64,000 nt of DNA from Rheinheimera sp. MMS21-TC3 (GCF_032229285.1 NZ_CP135084.1:992001-1056000), one strand, 5' to 3'. Shown: positions 53,004 through 63,440, counted from the first letter of the stretch. Program-made: numbers and translations. The notes: generated by a model from the letters alone, not told the origin.

Positions 53004-54413
53004 ATGATGACTGCCGTGAATAAAAATCAAAATAAAAATAAAAATCCGCAACGTATCGCTGAGTTGTCTCAAGCTGTGCAGCAGAGTTTGCAAGCCAGTA
53101 TTGAGGACTTCTCTCGTCAGCTGCTGGAGATGCAACAAGAATCTATCCAGCAGTTTGCTACTGAAGTATTAGCTGACACAGACAGTCAGTGGCAAAAGCG
53201 TTTAAATGAACAAGAACAAGCTTATCAGAAGCTGTTTAAAGAATGGCAACAAGCAAAACAGTTATTGCAGCAGCAAGGTGGCGCTCAAACTGCAGATAAT
53301 GGAACTGCCGTTAAAGAGTTGCAACAAGCCAAGCAAGAGCTAACTAACCGCTTAACTGAAGTAGAATCTGAATTGACTGCTACAATGCGGCAATTAGTCG
53401 CCGAGCAGCATCAATATCAAGAGTTAGAGCAAGAACAGTTAGTGAAAATGCAGCAATTAGAGCAAAAAATAGCCGAGTTGCAGACTAAGCAAGGAGCCGC
53501 TAATCAAGCTGAAGCAGAGCAAGAGAAAGCCGTTGCCCATGATTTAAAGCTTGCATTACAACAAGCTAAAACTGAACTTAAACTGTTACAAACTCAGCAA
53601 CAAAATCAACTAACTGGTCAGCAAGAGCTACATGCCCAATTTGAACAAGATATTGCCCAACTGCAGCAACAGCATGATGAAAGAGTGCATCAGTTAAAAC
53701 ATCAGCATGAGGTAGAGCTGCAATCTACTAAGCAACAGATTGAACAACTTGAAGCAGCAGCACAACAAGCTGGGCAACAGCATCAAAAACAACTTGAACA
53801 GTTAAAAGCGCAGCAGAGCCAGCAATTAGAGTCGACACAAGAGCAGTTAAGTCAGCTAGAAGAGTCGTTGTTAGAAGCTAAGCAGCATATTAGTGCTCAA
53901 GAACAAGCCCAGGAAGATAAGTTACATACTATTGCTAAGCTGCAACAAGAAATACAAGATCGCAGTAAAACAGTAGAGCTACAACAGGAAAAAATTCAAC
54001 AGCAACATCAGTCGCTGCAAAGTGCAAACGAGGATATGGCTGCACTACAACAACAATTAGAAGAAGCTTTGTCCTTACAACAGCAATATTTAGATGAAAA
54101 TGCAGAGTTGGGCTCAGAGTTAACTCAGTTACAAGCTCGCTATGTTGATGTGTTTGAACAACAAAAAACACAAGAGTCACGCCAGCAAAAGCTTGAAGCT
54201 CAACTAGAGCACGCGCAAAATAGACAATATGCTGCAGAAGAAAAGCAGCATGCTGATGCAGATAGCAGTAGAGAAATTATCCGTACTTTACGGATGGAGC
54301 TAAAAGAGCAAGAAGAGCAGCAGAAGCAAGTGGTACAAGAAATGGAAGAGCGTATCATGGAGTTTAAACTGAAGTTCGAATATGCCCAAAAACAATTACA
54401 AGTACCGAGTTAA
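53004..54413 (+). CDS. Long Gln-rich coiled-coil protein
   Basis: 469 residues, about 85 percent of which is uninterrupted heptad-type helix very rich in Gln, Glu, Lys and Leu (e.g. HQKQLEQLKAQQSQQLESTQ). There is no signal peptide, membrane helix or catalytic motif. It is probably a cytoplasmic structural or scaffold protein. It lies 30 bp before another unrecognised gene, and the pair stands between the DUF4136 gene and rsmD. A paralogue of SMC/KfrA-like proteins is possible, but not supported by any specific motif. Confidence 0.7.
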   Translation: MMTAVNKNQNKNKNPQRIAELSQAVQQSLQASIEDFSRQLLEMQQESIQQFATEVLADTDSQWQKRLNEQEQAYQKLFKEWQQAKQLLQQQGGAQTADNGTAVKELQQAKQELTNRLTEVESELTATMRQLVAEQHQYQELEQEQLVKMQQLEQKIAELQTKQGAANQAEAEQEKAVAHDLKLALQQAKTELKLLQTQQQNQLTGQQELHAQFEQDIAQLQQQHDERVHQLKHQHEVELQSTKQQIEQLEAAAQQAGQQHQKQLEQLKAQQSQQLESTQEQLSQLEESLLEAKQHISAQEQAQEDKLHTIAKLQQEIQDRSKTVELQQEKIQQQHQSLQSANEDMAALQQQLEEALSLQQQYLDENAELGSELTQLQARYVDVFEQQKTQESRQQKLEAQLEHAQNRQYAAEEKQHADADSSREIIRTLRMELKEQEEQQKQVVQEMEERIMEFKLKFEYAQKQLQVPS

Positions 54414-54443
54414 TAGCCGATACCCGTTTTACTCAGGATTTAA

Positions 54444-55070
54444 ATGAAACCAAAAGCGAATAACTTTCAAGCAATGCGCGAGCTAAGCTTTTATCAGCAA
54501 GCGGCGATAGCCGCTACTTTACTAGAGCGGATGCTACCTAATTATCAATTGTTTTCTGAGGTAACTAAAACTGGAGATCCTGTATTACCAAGGCATATAT
54601 TAACTTTAATATGGGAATGGTTAACGGTTAAAAAAGCCAAAATTAACTTTGAAAAGCTAGCCGCTGATCTAGAGCTAATAACACCTGAAGTAAACCAGTT
54701 TGATATTTTTGGGGTTTATCCAGCTGTAGACAGTTTAACGGCGTTAGATATCATGCTAAATGGTATTGCTCAGCAAGAGGGCGCTGCTTTTATAGATGTA
54801 GCCAAAATATCTCAAGCTACAGTGGCTCGTTTAATTGAGTATGAAACGGCTGAGCTGGAGATAAGTAGCGAAGCTGAACTGAAAAAGCTAGTGCGTGAAC
54901 ATCCGCTAATGCAATATGAAATGGATTGCTTAGCAGAACTAATTAGTTTAGTGCAGCCAATTCAGCGTTTTGACCGTGAGCAGCGTCAGCTGTTACAAGC
55001 TTGGGTAAAAGAGCAGGGTTTAACGAATTTGGGTATGGAGTTAACTGAATCCAGCCTAGAGGCTAGCTAG
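54444..55070 (+). CDS. Hypothetical cytoplasmic protein (YjaG/DUF416-like?)
   Basis: 208 residues. The opening FYQQAAIAATLLERMLPNYQ, then ILTLIWEWLTVKKAKINFEKL, and FDIFGVYPAVDSLTALDIML fit the DUF416 (YjaG-like) pattern of small helical proteins. I give that label at moderate confidence. Function unknown. It follows the coiled-coil gene on the same strand and converges on rsmD, with a short inverted repeat (AGCTAGC/GCTAGCT) at the junction. Confidence 0.7.
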   Translation: MKPKANNFQAMRELSFYQQAAIAATLLERMLPNYQLFSEVTKTGDPVLPRHILTLIWEWLTVKKAKINFEKLAADLELITPEVNQFDIFGVYPAVDSLTALDIMLNGIAQQEGAAFIDVAKISQATVARLIEYETAELEISSEAELKKLVREHPLMQYEMDCLAELISLVQPIQRFDREQRQLLQAWVKEQGLTNLGMELTESSLEAS

Positions 55071-55077
55071 CGTAAAG

Positions 55078-55692
55078 CTAGCTATGGTTTTGCCGCTGGT
55101 ATAGGCGATATGCCAGTTGGCCAGCTTGTTGGTGTTTTATTAATAACCAATTGCTGGGAATAAGCTGAATATTTAATTCTTTTTCTACTTCTAAATAAAT
55201 AAAGGCATTATCTGCCAACCAGCCGTTTGTTTCTAAAGCTTGGCAGCATGCTATGGCTAAGTTTTTATGAAAGGGTGGGTCAATAAAAGCAATGTCGTAC
55301 TTTTTAATAGCCGTTTTAGCTAACACTGTTAAGCAGTCTTGATTAATCACTTCAGCATTGCTACAACTTAAGCGTTGTAAGTTTTGTTTTAAATGTGCTG
55401 CTAGTTTTCTATCCCGTTCAATTAAACTGGCATAGTTTGCATGTCGCGATAAGGCCTCAATAGCTAAACTGCCACTGCCAGCAAAGCAATCTAATACTAT
55501 AGCACCATCTATATGCAGCATTAACCAGTTAAATAAGGTTTCTTTAACTCTGTCAGGAGTTGGCCTTAAGCCTTCTGCATCAAAGACAGGCAGTTTACGA
55601 CCACGCCACTTACCACTGATCACTCTAACATCGCCAGGTGCTTTATTTGTTGCTGTTTGTTGCTTTGCTTTTGCTTGTTTCATCGATTCCAT
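55078..55692 (-). CDS. rsmD: RsmD, 16S rRNA (guanine966-N2)-methyltransferase
   Basis: 204 residues. RVISGKWRGRKLPVF, the SAM-binding VLDCFAGSGSLAIEAL, and the catalytic DPPF motif (IAFIDPPFHKN) are diagnostic. It is divergent from ftsY, the conserved rsmD/ftsY arrangement. Confidence 0.94.
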   Translation of the reverse strand: MESMKQAKAKQQTATNKAPGDVRVISGKWRGRKLPVFDAEGLRPTPDRVKETLFNWLMLHIDGAIVLDCFAGSGSLAIEALSRHANYASLIERDRKLAAHLKQNLQRLSCSNAEVINQDCLTVLAKTAIKKYDIAFIDPPFHKNLAIACCQALETNGWLADNAFIYLEVEKELNIQLIPSNWLLIKHQQAGQLAYRLYQRQNHS

Positions 55693-55765
55693 TTTGCCTT
55701 TAACGCAAAGGTGTTAGTATAGCAGCTAAGTTTACCTTAATTTTTATTTGTATACACTTGAGCTT

Positions 55766-57013
55766 ATGAGCAAAAAAAATAAACTGTTTTCTTGGCTAGG
55801 CCTTGGCAAAAATAAATCGACTGACGCTAGTGCACCAGAAACGCTAGCAACAGAGCAAATTAATCATTCTGAACAAGATGTTCAATCAGATGCTGTTGCA
55901 GCAACAACGGCTAACTTAGCTGTAGCAACAGAAGAGAGTAGCAGGCAAAATACTGAGCAGTTAGTTGCTCAAGATGCAGTTACTAATGAACCAGTAAAAG
56001 CCCCTGTAAGCGCTAGTGAGCCGGTTGTAACAGAGCCTGTTAGTCTAGAGCCTGAGGTTGCAGTGACTCCGCCTGAAGCCCCTGCTAAAAAAGTGGGTTT
56101 CTTTGCCCGTCTAAAACAAGGCTTAGCAAAAACTAGCCAGAATTTAGGGGCCGGTTTAGCTGGTTTGTTTACTGGCCGTAAAATTGATGAAGAGTTATAC
56201 GAAGAGCTAGAAACGCAATTGCTGTTAGCGGATATAGGGGTAGAGACAACCCAAAAGCTAATTGGTCAACTAGAACAGCATGCAGATCGTAAGTCATTAA
56301 AAGATGCCACCTTATTATTTGATAAATTACAGCAAGATATGGCGGTGTTGCTGCAAGAAGTAGAACAACCTTTAGTACCAAAATGTGATACTGGCCCTTT
56401 TGTTATTTTAATGATAGGGGTAAATGGCGTGGGTAAAACTACTACTATCGGTAAAATGGCACAGCAATATAAGCAACAAGGCAAAAGTGTGATGTTAGCT
56501 GCAGGTGATACCTTTAGAGCTGCTGCCGTTGAACAATTACAAGTATGGGGCGAACGGAATAATATTCCTGTTATTGCTCAGCATACAGGGGCTGATAGTG
56601 CGTCGGTGATTTTTGATGCCTATCAAGCAGCTAAAGCACGTAAAGTAGATGTGTTGATTGCCGATACGGCAGGCCGGCTGCAAAATAAAGCCCATTTAAT
56701 GGAAGAGCTAAAGAAAATTGTTAGAGTATTGCAAAAAATAGAGCCTAAGGCCCCCCATGAAGTGATGCTAACCTTAGATGCGGGTACAGGACAAAATGCA
56801 TTAAGCCAAGCAAAAGTATTTAATGAAGCAGTACCTCTAACGGGCATTAGTTTAACTAAGCTAGACGGTACAGCTAAAGGCGGTGTTATTTTTGCTGTTG
56901 CGGATAAATTTAATGTACCCATTCGTTACATAGGTGTGGGTGAAGGCATTGAAGATTTGCGTGAGTTTAATAGCAAAGACTTTATTCAAGCCTTATTTAA
57001 CCGAGATCTCTAA
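55766..57013 (+). CDS. ftsY: FtsY, signal recognition particle receptor
   Basis: SRP-GTPase that docks SRP-ribosome complexes at the membrane. A variable acidic N-terminal A domain (about 1-115) is followed by the NG domain: FARLKQGLAKTSQNLGAGL, the G1 loop GVNGVGKTTTIGKMA, DTFRAAAVEQL, DTAGRLQNK, and TKLDGTAKGG. Length is 415 residues from the ATG at 55766. ftsE follows one base after the stop. Confidence 0.96.
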   Translation: MSKKNKLFSWLGLGKNKSTDASAPETLATEQINHSEQDVQSDAVAATTANLAVATEESSRQNTEQLVAQDAVTNEPVKAPVSASEPVVTEPVSLEPEVAVTPPEAPAKKVGFFARLKQGLAKTSQNLGAGLAGLFTGRKIDEELYEELETQLLLADIGVETTQKLIGQLEQHADRKSLKDATLLFDKLQQDMAVLLQEVEQPLVPKCDTGPFVILMIGVNGVGKTTTIGKMAQQYKQQGKSVMLAAGDTFRAAAVEQLQVWGERNNIPVIAQHTGADSASVIFDAYQAAKARKVDVLIADTAGRLQNKAHLMEELKKIVRVLQKIEPKAPHEVMLTLDAGTGQNALSQAKVFNEAVPLTGISLTKLDGTAKGGVIFAVADKFNVPIRYIGVGEGIEDLREFNSKDFIQALFNRDL

Positions 57014-57014
57014 T

Positions 57015-57701
57015 ATGTTGCAGTTTGATCAGGTAAGTAAAAGTTATCCAGGTGGCTTTGTAGCCTTGGATCGCGTTAGCTTTAAATTAGAGCGAGGCGA
57101 AATGGCATTTTTAACCGGCCATTCTGGTGCAGGTAAAAGTACCTTATTAAAACTTATTAGCTTGATTGAACGACCATCAGTAGGGCAAGTATTAATTAAT
57201 GATGTTGATTTAAGCCGTATTCGCCGTGCACATATTCCTTTTGTGCGCAGAGATATTGGTATTATATTTCAAAACCACCGCTTATTAATGAATCATACCG
57301 TGTTTGATAATGTAGCTTTACCATTAATAATAGAAGGTTTTAGCGGTAAAGATATGGTTAAGCGCGTTCATGCTGCTTTAGATAAAGTAGGCCTGTTAGA
57401 TAAAGTACGTTGTTTACCGCAAACTTTGTCTGGTGGAGAGCAGCAACGGGTAGGTATAGCTCGTGCTGTGGTTAATAAGCCGCCATTATTATTAGCTGAT
57501 GAGCCAACTGGTAATCTTGATCCTGAGTTATCTAAAGAAATTTTACGGGTGTTTGAGGCCTTTAATCAGGTTGGAGTGTCGGTATTAGTGGCTACCCATG
57601 ATTTAGGGCTAGTGGCGCGAAAAAAATACCGTACTCTTACATTGAAGCAAGGCAAGATGATCAATGACGGTTTATTACATACCGAGGATGCGCCTATATG
57701 A
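57015..57701 (+). CDS. ftsE: FtsE, ABC ATPase of the FtsEX complex
   Basis: 228 residues. Walker [14 protein letters not shown], signature [19 protein letters not shown], and Walker [16 protein letters not shown] are present. With FtsX it activates the periplasmic factor EnvC, which is also encoded in this window. The start at 57015 directly after ftsY is chosen over a longer open frame inside ftsY. It overlaps ftsX by 4 bp. Confidence 0.95.
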   Translation: MLQFDQVSKSYPGGFVALDRVSFKLERGEMAFLTGHSGAGKSTLLKLISLIERPSVGQVLINDVDLSRIRRAHIPFVRRDIGIIFQNHRLLMNHTVFDNVALPLIIEGFSGKDMVKRVHAALDKVGLLDKVRCLPQTLSGGEQQRVGIARAVVNKPPLLLADEPTGNLDPELSKEILRVFEAFNQVGVSVLVATHDLGLVARKKYRTLTLKQGKMINDGLLHTEDAPI

Positions 57702-58681
57702 GTATGCTGTTTACAGGGCGAGCAACTAGTGGGGCCTCATCACGAAAAGTCGGCTTAGTTCGGCGTTTTATTATGTTTTGGTTAGATCACTTTCGCCAAG
57801 CGTTATTTAGTTTAGGCGAGCTCTGGCGTACACCATCGGCATCAATTTTAACCATTGCTGTTCTAGGGGTTAGCCTAACCTTACCTACAACCTTACATTT
57901 GTTGGTTAAAAACGTACAACAAATTAGCGATAGCTTTACCGAAGCGGCAGAGATTAGCTTATTTATTAAAGAGGGCAGTACTGAAACGCAAATTGCTAGT
58001 TTGGTTCATATTTTACAAGCAGATAAAGATATAGCCCGAGTTAGTTGGATTAATAAACAACAAGCCTTGGCTGAATTTTCGCAAGTATCTGGTTTTGGCA
58101 CTGCTTTATCATTATTAAGCGATAATCCACTACCCGATGTGCTATTAGTTTTACCGCAAAATACTGCCGCAGAACAGGCTAAACAACTGTTAACTCGATT
58201 ACAAAATGAAGCCTTAGTAGAGACGGGTAAATTAGATATTGATTGGTTAACTAGGCTGGATGCTATTGTTAGCTTATTACGTCAAGCAGTATTAGTTATT
58301 GCCTTATTACTATTAAGTGCAGTGTTATTAATTATTGGTAATACGATTCGTTTATCTATAATGAATAAAAAAGATGAAATAGAAGTTATGAAGTTAGTAG
58401 GTGCTACTGATGCATTTATCCAAAGACCTTTTTTATATAGCGGCGTTTGGTTTGGTGTTTTTGGCGGCCTATTATCATACTTAATTGTTGAAGTTATGCT
58501 GCTGTGGCTGCAAAGTGCTATAGGTAGCCTAACATCCTTATACCAGAGTCAATTTCAATTAATGTCATTAAGTTTAAGTGAGTTTATTAGTTTAATGCTA
58601 ATAGCTGTTATCTTAGGCTTGTCTGGTTCTTATATCTCAGTTCGCCGTCATATCAGTGCCATAGAGCCGACAGGCCCTTAA
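57698..58681 (+). CDS. ftsX: FtsX, membrane subunit of FtsEX
   Basis: 327 residues. A first membrane helix follows WRTPSASILTIAVLGVSLTL, then a periplasmic domain (about 75-200) that binds EnvC, then three C-terminal helices with NKKDEIEVMKLVGATDAFI. Coupled to ftsE by ATGA. The CIRCE element and rpoH follow. Confidence 0.94.
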   Translation: MSMLFTGRATSGASSRKVGLVRRFIMFWLDHFRQALFSLGELWRTPSASILTIAVLGVSLTLPTTLHLLVKNVQQISDSFTEAAEISLFIKEGSTETQIASLVHILQADKDIARVSWINKQQALAEFSQVSGFGTALSLLSDNPLPDVLLVLPQNTAAEQAKQLLTRLQNEALVETGKLDIDWLTRLDAIVSLLRQAVLVIALLLLSAVLLIIGNTIRLSIMNKKDEIEVMKLVGATDAFIQRPFLYSGVWFGVFGGLLSYLIVEVMLLWLQSAIGSLTSLYQSQFQLMSLSLSEFISLMLIAVILGLSGSYISVRRHISAIEPTGP

Positions 58682-58746
58682 TAACGCTTTATAATTAAAA
58701 ATTTATTCTTAATAACGAGTAAATATTAAAATAATTGAAACTTATA

Positions 58747-58773
58747 TTAGCACTCTAAGTCAAAGAGTGCTAA
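58747..58773 (+). promoter_or_regulatory. Perfect CIRCE operator (HrcA site) ahead of rpoH
   Basis: TTAGCACTC, nine bases, GAGTGCTAA: an exact match to the CIRCE consensus, 34 bp upstream of the rpoH start. It implies HrcA repression of rpoH if the genome encodes HrcA. hrcA itself is not in the window. Confidence 0.88.
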
Positions 58774-58807
58774 TATAGGCTCAATTAGATTGAATAAGGA
58801 CACCTTA

Positions 58808-59659
58808 ATGAACGATACAGCTAAAATGATCCCATTTCCGGTAGCCGCTAGTAGTAGTTTAGAGGCTTATACCCATGCTGTGAGTTCAATTGCGATGCTA
58901 ACGGTAGAGGAAGAGCGCGAGCTTGCTAAACGTTTATTTGAAACAGGTGATTTAGAAGCTGCTCGTAAATTAATTATTTCTCACTTACGTTTTGTAGTCC
59001 ATATAGCACGTAGTTACTCAGGTTATGGTTTACCGGTAAATGATTTAATTCAAGAAGGTAACATAGGCCTGATGAAGGCAGTTAAGCGTTTTGATCCCGC
59101 CGTTGGTGTAAGACTCGTTTCTTTTGCTGTGCATTGGATTAAAGCAGAAATTCATGAATATGTATTAAAAAACTGGCGCATTGTAAAAGTGGCTACCACT
59201 AAAGCACAACGTAAATTGTTTTTTAACTTACGTCGCTCAAAAAAGCATTTAGGTTGGTTTAGTCAAGATGAAGTAAAGAATGTAGCCGAAAGTCTTGGCG
59301 TTGCAGAGCATGAAGTGCGCGAAATGGAATCGCGGATGAGTAATTACGATATGCCATTTGACGCCTCTGATGATGACGAGGAGTCAGCATTCACTGCGCC
59401 GGTATATTTCTTAAAAGACAAAAACTCAGACATAGCGTTGCAGGTTGAAGAAGAGCAAATAGACACTGCTGCAGTAGATCAGTTACAAGCCGCTATGCGC
59501 ACTTTAGATGAACGTAGCCAAGATATAGTGCGCGCTCGTTGGTTAGATAATAACAAGCTAACATTACAAGAGTTGGCTGATCGTTATTCGGTATCAGCTG
59601 AGCGGATCCGCCAGTTAGAGAAGAATGCAATGAAAAAGCTGCAAGCGGCTATGATCTAG
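58808..59659 (+). CDS. rpoH: RpoH, heat shock sigma factor (sigma 32)
   Basis: 283 residues. Region 2 ([18 protein letters not shown], then [33 protein letters not shown]), the RpoH box ([18 protein letters not shown]), and region 4 ([20 protein letters not shown]) are present. The ATG at 58808, seven bases after AATAAGGA, is preferred to an in-frame TTG at 58790. It follows ftsYEX as in E. coli, but carries a CIRCE element in its leader. A terminator lies downstream. Confidence 0.97.
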   Translation: MNDTAKMIPFPVAASSSLEAYTHAVSSIAMLTVEEERELAKRLFETGDLEAARKLIISHLRFVVHIARSYSGYGLPVNDLIQEGNIGLMKAVKRFDPAVGVRLVSFAVHWIKAEIHEYVLKNWRIVKVATTKAQRKLFFNLRRSKKHLGWFSQDEVKNVAESLGVAEHEVREMESRMSNYDMPFDASDDDEESAFTAPVYFLKDKNSDIALQVEEEQIDTAAVDQLQAAMRTLDERSQDIVRARWLDNNKLTLQELADRYSVSAERIRQLEKNAMKKLQAAMI

Positions 59660-59679
59660 TTTGCCCTAAGCTAAATATA

Positions 59680-59710
59680 AAAAAAGCAGCTAAATTTAGC
59701 TGCTTTTTTT
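59680..59710 (+). terminator. Bidirectional terminator after rpoH
   Basis: AAAAAGCAGCTAAA pairs with TTTAGCTGCTTTTT, flanked by A and T runs, between the convergent rpoH and yibQ genes. Confidence 0.9.
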
Positions 59711-59731
59711 ATGGCTGATAATCAGCATTCA

Positions 59732-60505
59732 TTAATGTGGTGCGGATATAGCTGGAGCGGTATATCCAGCGGCTATAACGCTATGTTCTTGGGGTAATAG
59801 CTGTGAAATACCTACTAATTGAATGCCTTGTTGTTTAAGCAAAGGTAGATTTTTTTGTAAAAACTTATAAGTTTCCGGATAAGGGTGAGCAATAGCAATG
59901 GCATTATTGTGGGTTTTAGCAATGCGCAATAATTGATTAAATTGTTTCGCTATGGCGGCTTCTGTTTGCTCATTATCTAAAAAAACATGGCGGCTTAAAC
60001 TTGTTACGCCATAAGCATTGGCATACTTATTAGCAGTACTTTTAGCTGTGGTTAGACTATCAACAAAAAATAAATGTCGACGTTGTAAGTACTCCATAGT
60101 CCATGCCATATGCTGCTCTAATTCAGTGTACAAGCTGCCCATATGATTATTAACACCTATGGCATAAGGTATATCTGCTAAGGCTGCTTGAAGGCTTTGC
60201 TGCACTTGTTGTTTATCCATGTGTTGAGACAAAGTACCTGCTTCTTCAGAAGCATTGAGGTAGCTAGCTTGCATGGGCATATGCAGCATGACGTCTTTTT
60301 GCTTAGAAAAAGCATAACGCGCGGAACTTTGGCCATAGGGCGTATAAGGCAAAACAGAAAAAGTTAGGGCATAAGGTAAATCGATCAGCTTAAAATCAGA
60401 TTTGTGATAGCCAATATCGTCAATTATAATGGCAATAGTCGGTTTAGCTGTTGCATGAATAGTAAAACTCAGCAGCAGTACTGAAATAAAAAGGAAGCAT
60501 CGCAC
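59732..60505 (-). CDS. yibQ: YibQ, divergent polysaccharide deacetylase family protein
   Basis: 257 residues with a signal peptide (FLFISVLLLSFTIHATA). DUF610 motifs are visible: IAIIIDDIGYHKSDF, DVMLHMPMQ, GVNNHMGSLYT, and AIAHPYPETYKFL. It is periplasmic; activity unproven. It is the last gene of the conserved gpmI-envC-yibQ set. Confidence 0.88.
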   Translation of the reverse strand: MRCFLFISVLLLSFTIHATAKPTIAIIIDDIGYHKSDFKLIDLPYALTFSVLPYTPYGQSSARYAFSKQKDVMLHMPMQASYLNASEEAGTLSQHMDKQQVQQSLQAALADIPYAIGVNNHMGSLYTELEQHMAWTMEYLQRRHLFFVDSLTTAKSTANKYANAYGVTSLSRHVFLDNEQTEAAIAKQFNQLLRIAKTHNNAIAIAHPYPETYKFLQKNLPLLKQQGIQLVGISQLLPQEHSVIAAGYTAPAISAPH

Positions 60506-60593
60506 GTTATTATTATTCTCATTAAGCGCTGTTAGCTATTGTTTATTAGTTTTATAAATTATAAATAAAAGCGAATGTTAATAAAGCTTTTTA

Positions 60594-61730
60594 TTAATTT
60601 TGTTTGCTTAACCAACTGATTGGATTAACTGCTTCACCTTTATTGCGGATCTCAAAATAAAGTCCAGCTGTGGCTTGGCCGCCACTCATACCTGCAGCTG
60701 CTATGGTTTCACCTGCCGTAATACGGCTACCAGGTGTTTTTAATAGAGATTGATTATGGCCATATAAACTCATAAAGCCAGCGCCATGATCAAGTACAAT
60801 AACCCAACCATAGCCTTTTAACCAATCGGCATAAATAACTTGGCCATCGGCAATAGCTTTGATAGCCGCGCCTTCGGTGGTTTGAATTAAAATACCTCTA
60901 GATGACATACCGCCTTGCCGGCGTTCACCAAAATGTTGGCTGATGCTGCCATTAATTGGCCAGTTTAGTTTACCTTTTTGCTTGGTTAACCCGACTAGCT
61001 CTTTGGCTTGATCGGCTAACTTGGCTAATTGCTCAAGGGTAGCTTGTAAACTAGCTTCGTTTTGGCGTAAATAGTCTAGCTGTTTGCCTTGCTCTTGTAA
61101 GGCATTTTGTAGCTTAGTAACAGCTTGTTGCTGTTTGAGTTTGGCTAGGTTTAATTGCTGTTGTTGTTGTTTTAGTTGGCTTAAATTTGCGGCAAGTTGC
61201 TGGGCTTGTTCTACTAATTCGGCGTCTATTTGTTCTAATTGATGTAAAGTGGCATTAATGCTAGCGAGTTGCTTTAGGCGAGCTTGATTAAAATATTGAT
61301 AATACGTAAGTATACGCTCAAGCTTACCAGCATCTTGTTGGTTAAGTAACATCTGGCTGTAATCATGCTGGCCCAGCTGGTGAGCGCTTTTTACTTGGGC
61401 GGCTAATAATTCTTTTTGCTTTAATAATAGTTGCTGAGTTTGTTGTTGCTCTTGTTGCAGCTGTTGTTGCCGGTTAACAATTGCATCATGCTGCTGTTGG
61501 GTTTGGTTTAATTTAATCGAGGCTTGAGCAAGTTCACGATCTGATTGTTGCAACTTTTTTTCAACTTGTGCTAGCTGCTTTTGTTGCTGTTTAACTTGCT
61601 GCTCGGTAAGTTTAATTTGCTGCTGTAACTGGGCAAGCTCTTGTTGCTGTTGTGCCGAAGCGGCAAAACAACAAAACAACAGCAACCATAAAGATTGCTG
61701 TAGCCAAGTTAAAAAGCCAAATTTAGCCAT
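60594..61730 (-). CDS. envC: EnvC, activator of septal amidases
   Basis: 378 residues. A signal peptide is followed by a Gln-rich coiled coil (about 25-250) and a C-terminal LytM/M23 domain (about 270-375). The zinc ligands of true M23 peptidases are missing: the first motif reads SSRGILIQ and the HxH position is YGHNQS. It is therefore catalytically dead and acts by activating AmiA/B under FtsEX control; ftsE and ftsX lie 3 kb away. Confidence 0.93.
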   Translation of the reverse strand: MAKFGFLTWLQQSLWLLLFCCFAASAQQQQELAQLQQQIKLTEQQVKQQQKQLAQVEKKLQQSDRELAQASIKLNQTQQQHDAIVNRQQQLQQEQQQTQQLLLKQKELLAAQVKSAHQLGQHDYSQMLLNQQDAGKLERILTYYQYFNQARLKQLASINATLHQLEQIDAELVEQAQQLAANLSQLKQQQQQLNLAKLKQQQAVTKLQNALQEQGKQLDYLRQNEASLQATLEQLAKLADQAKELVGLTKQKGKLNWPINGSISQHFGERRQGGMSSRGILIQTTEGAAIKAIADGQVIYADWLKGYGWVIVLDHGAGFMSLYGHNQSLLKTPGSRITAGETIAAAGMSGGQATAGLYFEIRNKGEAVNPISWLSKQN

Positions 61731-63275
61731 TTAGTCTACTTGCATTAATATTTTGCCAGTCATTTCTGGCGGTATTGGTAATTGCATCAAATGTAACATG
61801 GTTGGCGCAATATCACTTAAGACGCCACCTTGAATTGCTTTTGCAGGCCTACCAACATAAATAAGCGGAACGGGACCATTAGTATGGGCGGTATGAGCTT
61901 GGCCAGACTCGACATCACGCATTAATTCGGCGTTACCATGATCTGCAGTAATTAAACATTCGCCACCTACTTGTTGTAGCGCCTCGACCACACGACCAAT
62001 GCAAGAGTCAACTGCTTCAACCGCTTTAATAGCAGCAGATAACACACCGGTATGGCCTACCATATCACCATTAGGGTAGTTACAAATAATGGTATCAAAT
62101 TCACCACTATGAATAGCGGCAACTAATTTATCTGTGAGTTCGGTAGAACTCATTTCTGGCTGCAAATCATAAGTAGCAACTTTGGGGGATTCAACTAAAA
62201 TGCGTTGCTCGCCCTCGAATACAGTTTCACGGCCACCGCTAAAAAAGAAAGTAACATGGGCATACTTTTCAGTTTCAGAAATTCTTAGTTGGGTTTTATT
62301 TTGCTTAGCCAGCCATTCGCCAAGAACATTATTTAAAGCAACCGGTGGGTAGGCACAAGGCGCTGCTATATCTTTGGCATATTCAGTTAACATAACAAAT
62401 TGGCTTAACTTAGGCCGTTTCTGGCGGTTAAAGCCGTTAAAATTAGCATCAACAAAAGCCCGGCTAAATTGGCGAGCACGGTCGGCACGGAAATTCATAA
62501 AGATTAAAGCATCGCCATCTTCTACCTTTATGCTATCGCCTGAGCTGGTTGGGATCCGAGTGGCTTGAACAAACTCATCATTTTCATCACGCAAATAAGC
62601 TTGCTCTAGGCCTTGGCTAGCCGTAGCAGCGCTATAGTCTGCTTCTGCTAAAGTTAGTAAGTTATAGGCTTTTTCTATCCTATCCCAGCGGTTATCTCTA
62701 TCCATTGCATAGTAACGGCCAATAATAGAAGCGATTTGGCCACAGCCAGTCTCTGTAAAATATTGTTGTATTGTTGCTAAAGAAGCTTTTGCACTGCGAG
62801 GCGGGGTATCGCGGCCATCTAAAAAGGCATGCAGATAGATTTTAGTTGCACCTTGCTGCTGGGCTAACTTTATCATGGCGAGAATATGGTCTTCATGGCT
62901 ATGAACACCACCTGGGGAAACTAAGCCCATTAGATGTACAGCTTTATTTTGTGAGACAGCTGCTTGTACTGCTGAAGTCAGCTGCGGGTTGCTATAAAAA
63001 TCACCATCAGCTATAGCTTTAGTAATACGGGTAAAGTCTTGATAAACAACGCGGCCTGAACCTAAATTAACATGACCAACTTCTGAGTTACCCATTTGGC
63101 CATCAGGTAAGCCAACATCCAATCCTGAACCTGAAATCAAGCTATGGGGATATTTTTGCCAAAGTTTATCCATAACCGGGGTATAAGCCTGAGCAATTGC
63201 ATTATTGGTACTGTCTTCACGGTAACCCCAGCCATCAAGGATCAGGAGTACTAAAGGTTTTTTTTTGCCGGTCAT
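61731..63275 (-). CDS. gpmI: GpmI, cofactor-independent phosphoglycerate mutase
   Basis: 514 residues, glycolysis/gluconeogenesis, Mn-dependent. [11 protein letters not shown] (metal Asp), [19 protein letters not shown] (catalytic Ser), [11 protein letters not shown], and [11 protein letters not shown] are the alkaline phosphatase-superfamily motifs. envC starts one base after its stop. Confidence 0.97.
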   Translation of the reverse strand: MTGKKKPLVLLILDGWGYREDSTNNAIAQAYTPVMDKLWQKYPHSLISGSGLDVGLPDGQMGNSEVGHVNLGSGRVVYQDFTRITKAIADGDFYSNPQLTSAVQAAVSQNKAVHLMGLVSPGGVHSHEDHILAMIKLAQQQGATKIYLHAFLDGRDTPPRSAKASLATIQQYFTETGCGQIASIIGRYYAMDRDNRWDRIEKAYNLLTLAEADYSAATASQGLEQAYLRDENDEFVQATRIPTSSGDSIKVEDGDALIFMNFRADRARQFSRAFVDANFNGFNRQKRPKLSQFVMLTEYAKDIAAPCAYPPVALNNVLGEWLAKQNKTQLRISETEKYAHVTFFFSGGRETVFEGEQRILVESPKVATYDLQPEMSSTELTDKLVAAIHSGEFDTIICNYPNGDMVGHTGVLSAAIKAVEAVDSCIGRVVEALQQVGGECLITADHGNAELMRDVESGQAHTAHTNGPVPLIYVGRPAKAIQGGVLSDIAPTMLHLMQLPIPPEMTGKILMQVD

Positions 63276-63440
63276 TAAAACTCCGCTTGCATATAGTCAG
63301 TAATAAATTAGCTAATATCTTACCGAATTCTGCATAATTCGCTAGTCTTGTTCTAGTTTGCCTTGGCTAAATTGCTGCTTTATATTTGCAAACTGGGTAT
63401 ACTTAGCCCTGTTTATTATTAGTGAAAGCAGAAATAGGTT

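Noticed and set aside
60594-61730. Active M23 peptidase
   Set aside because: The zinc-binding histidines and aspartate are replaced; context and fold match the EnvC activator.
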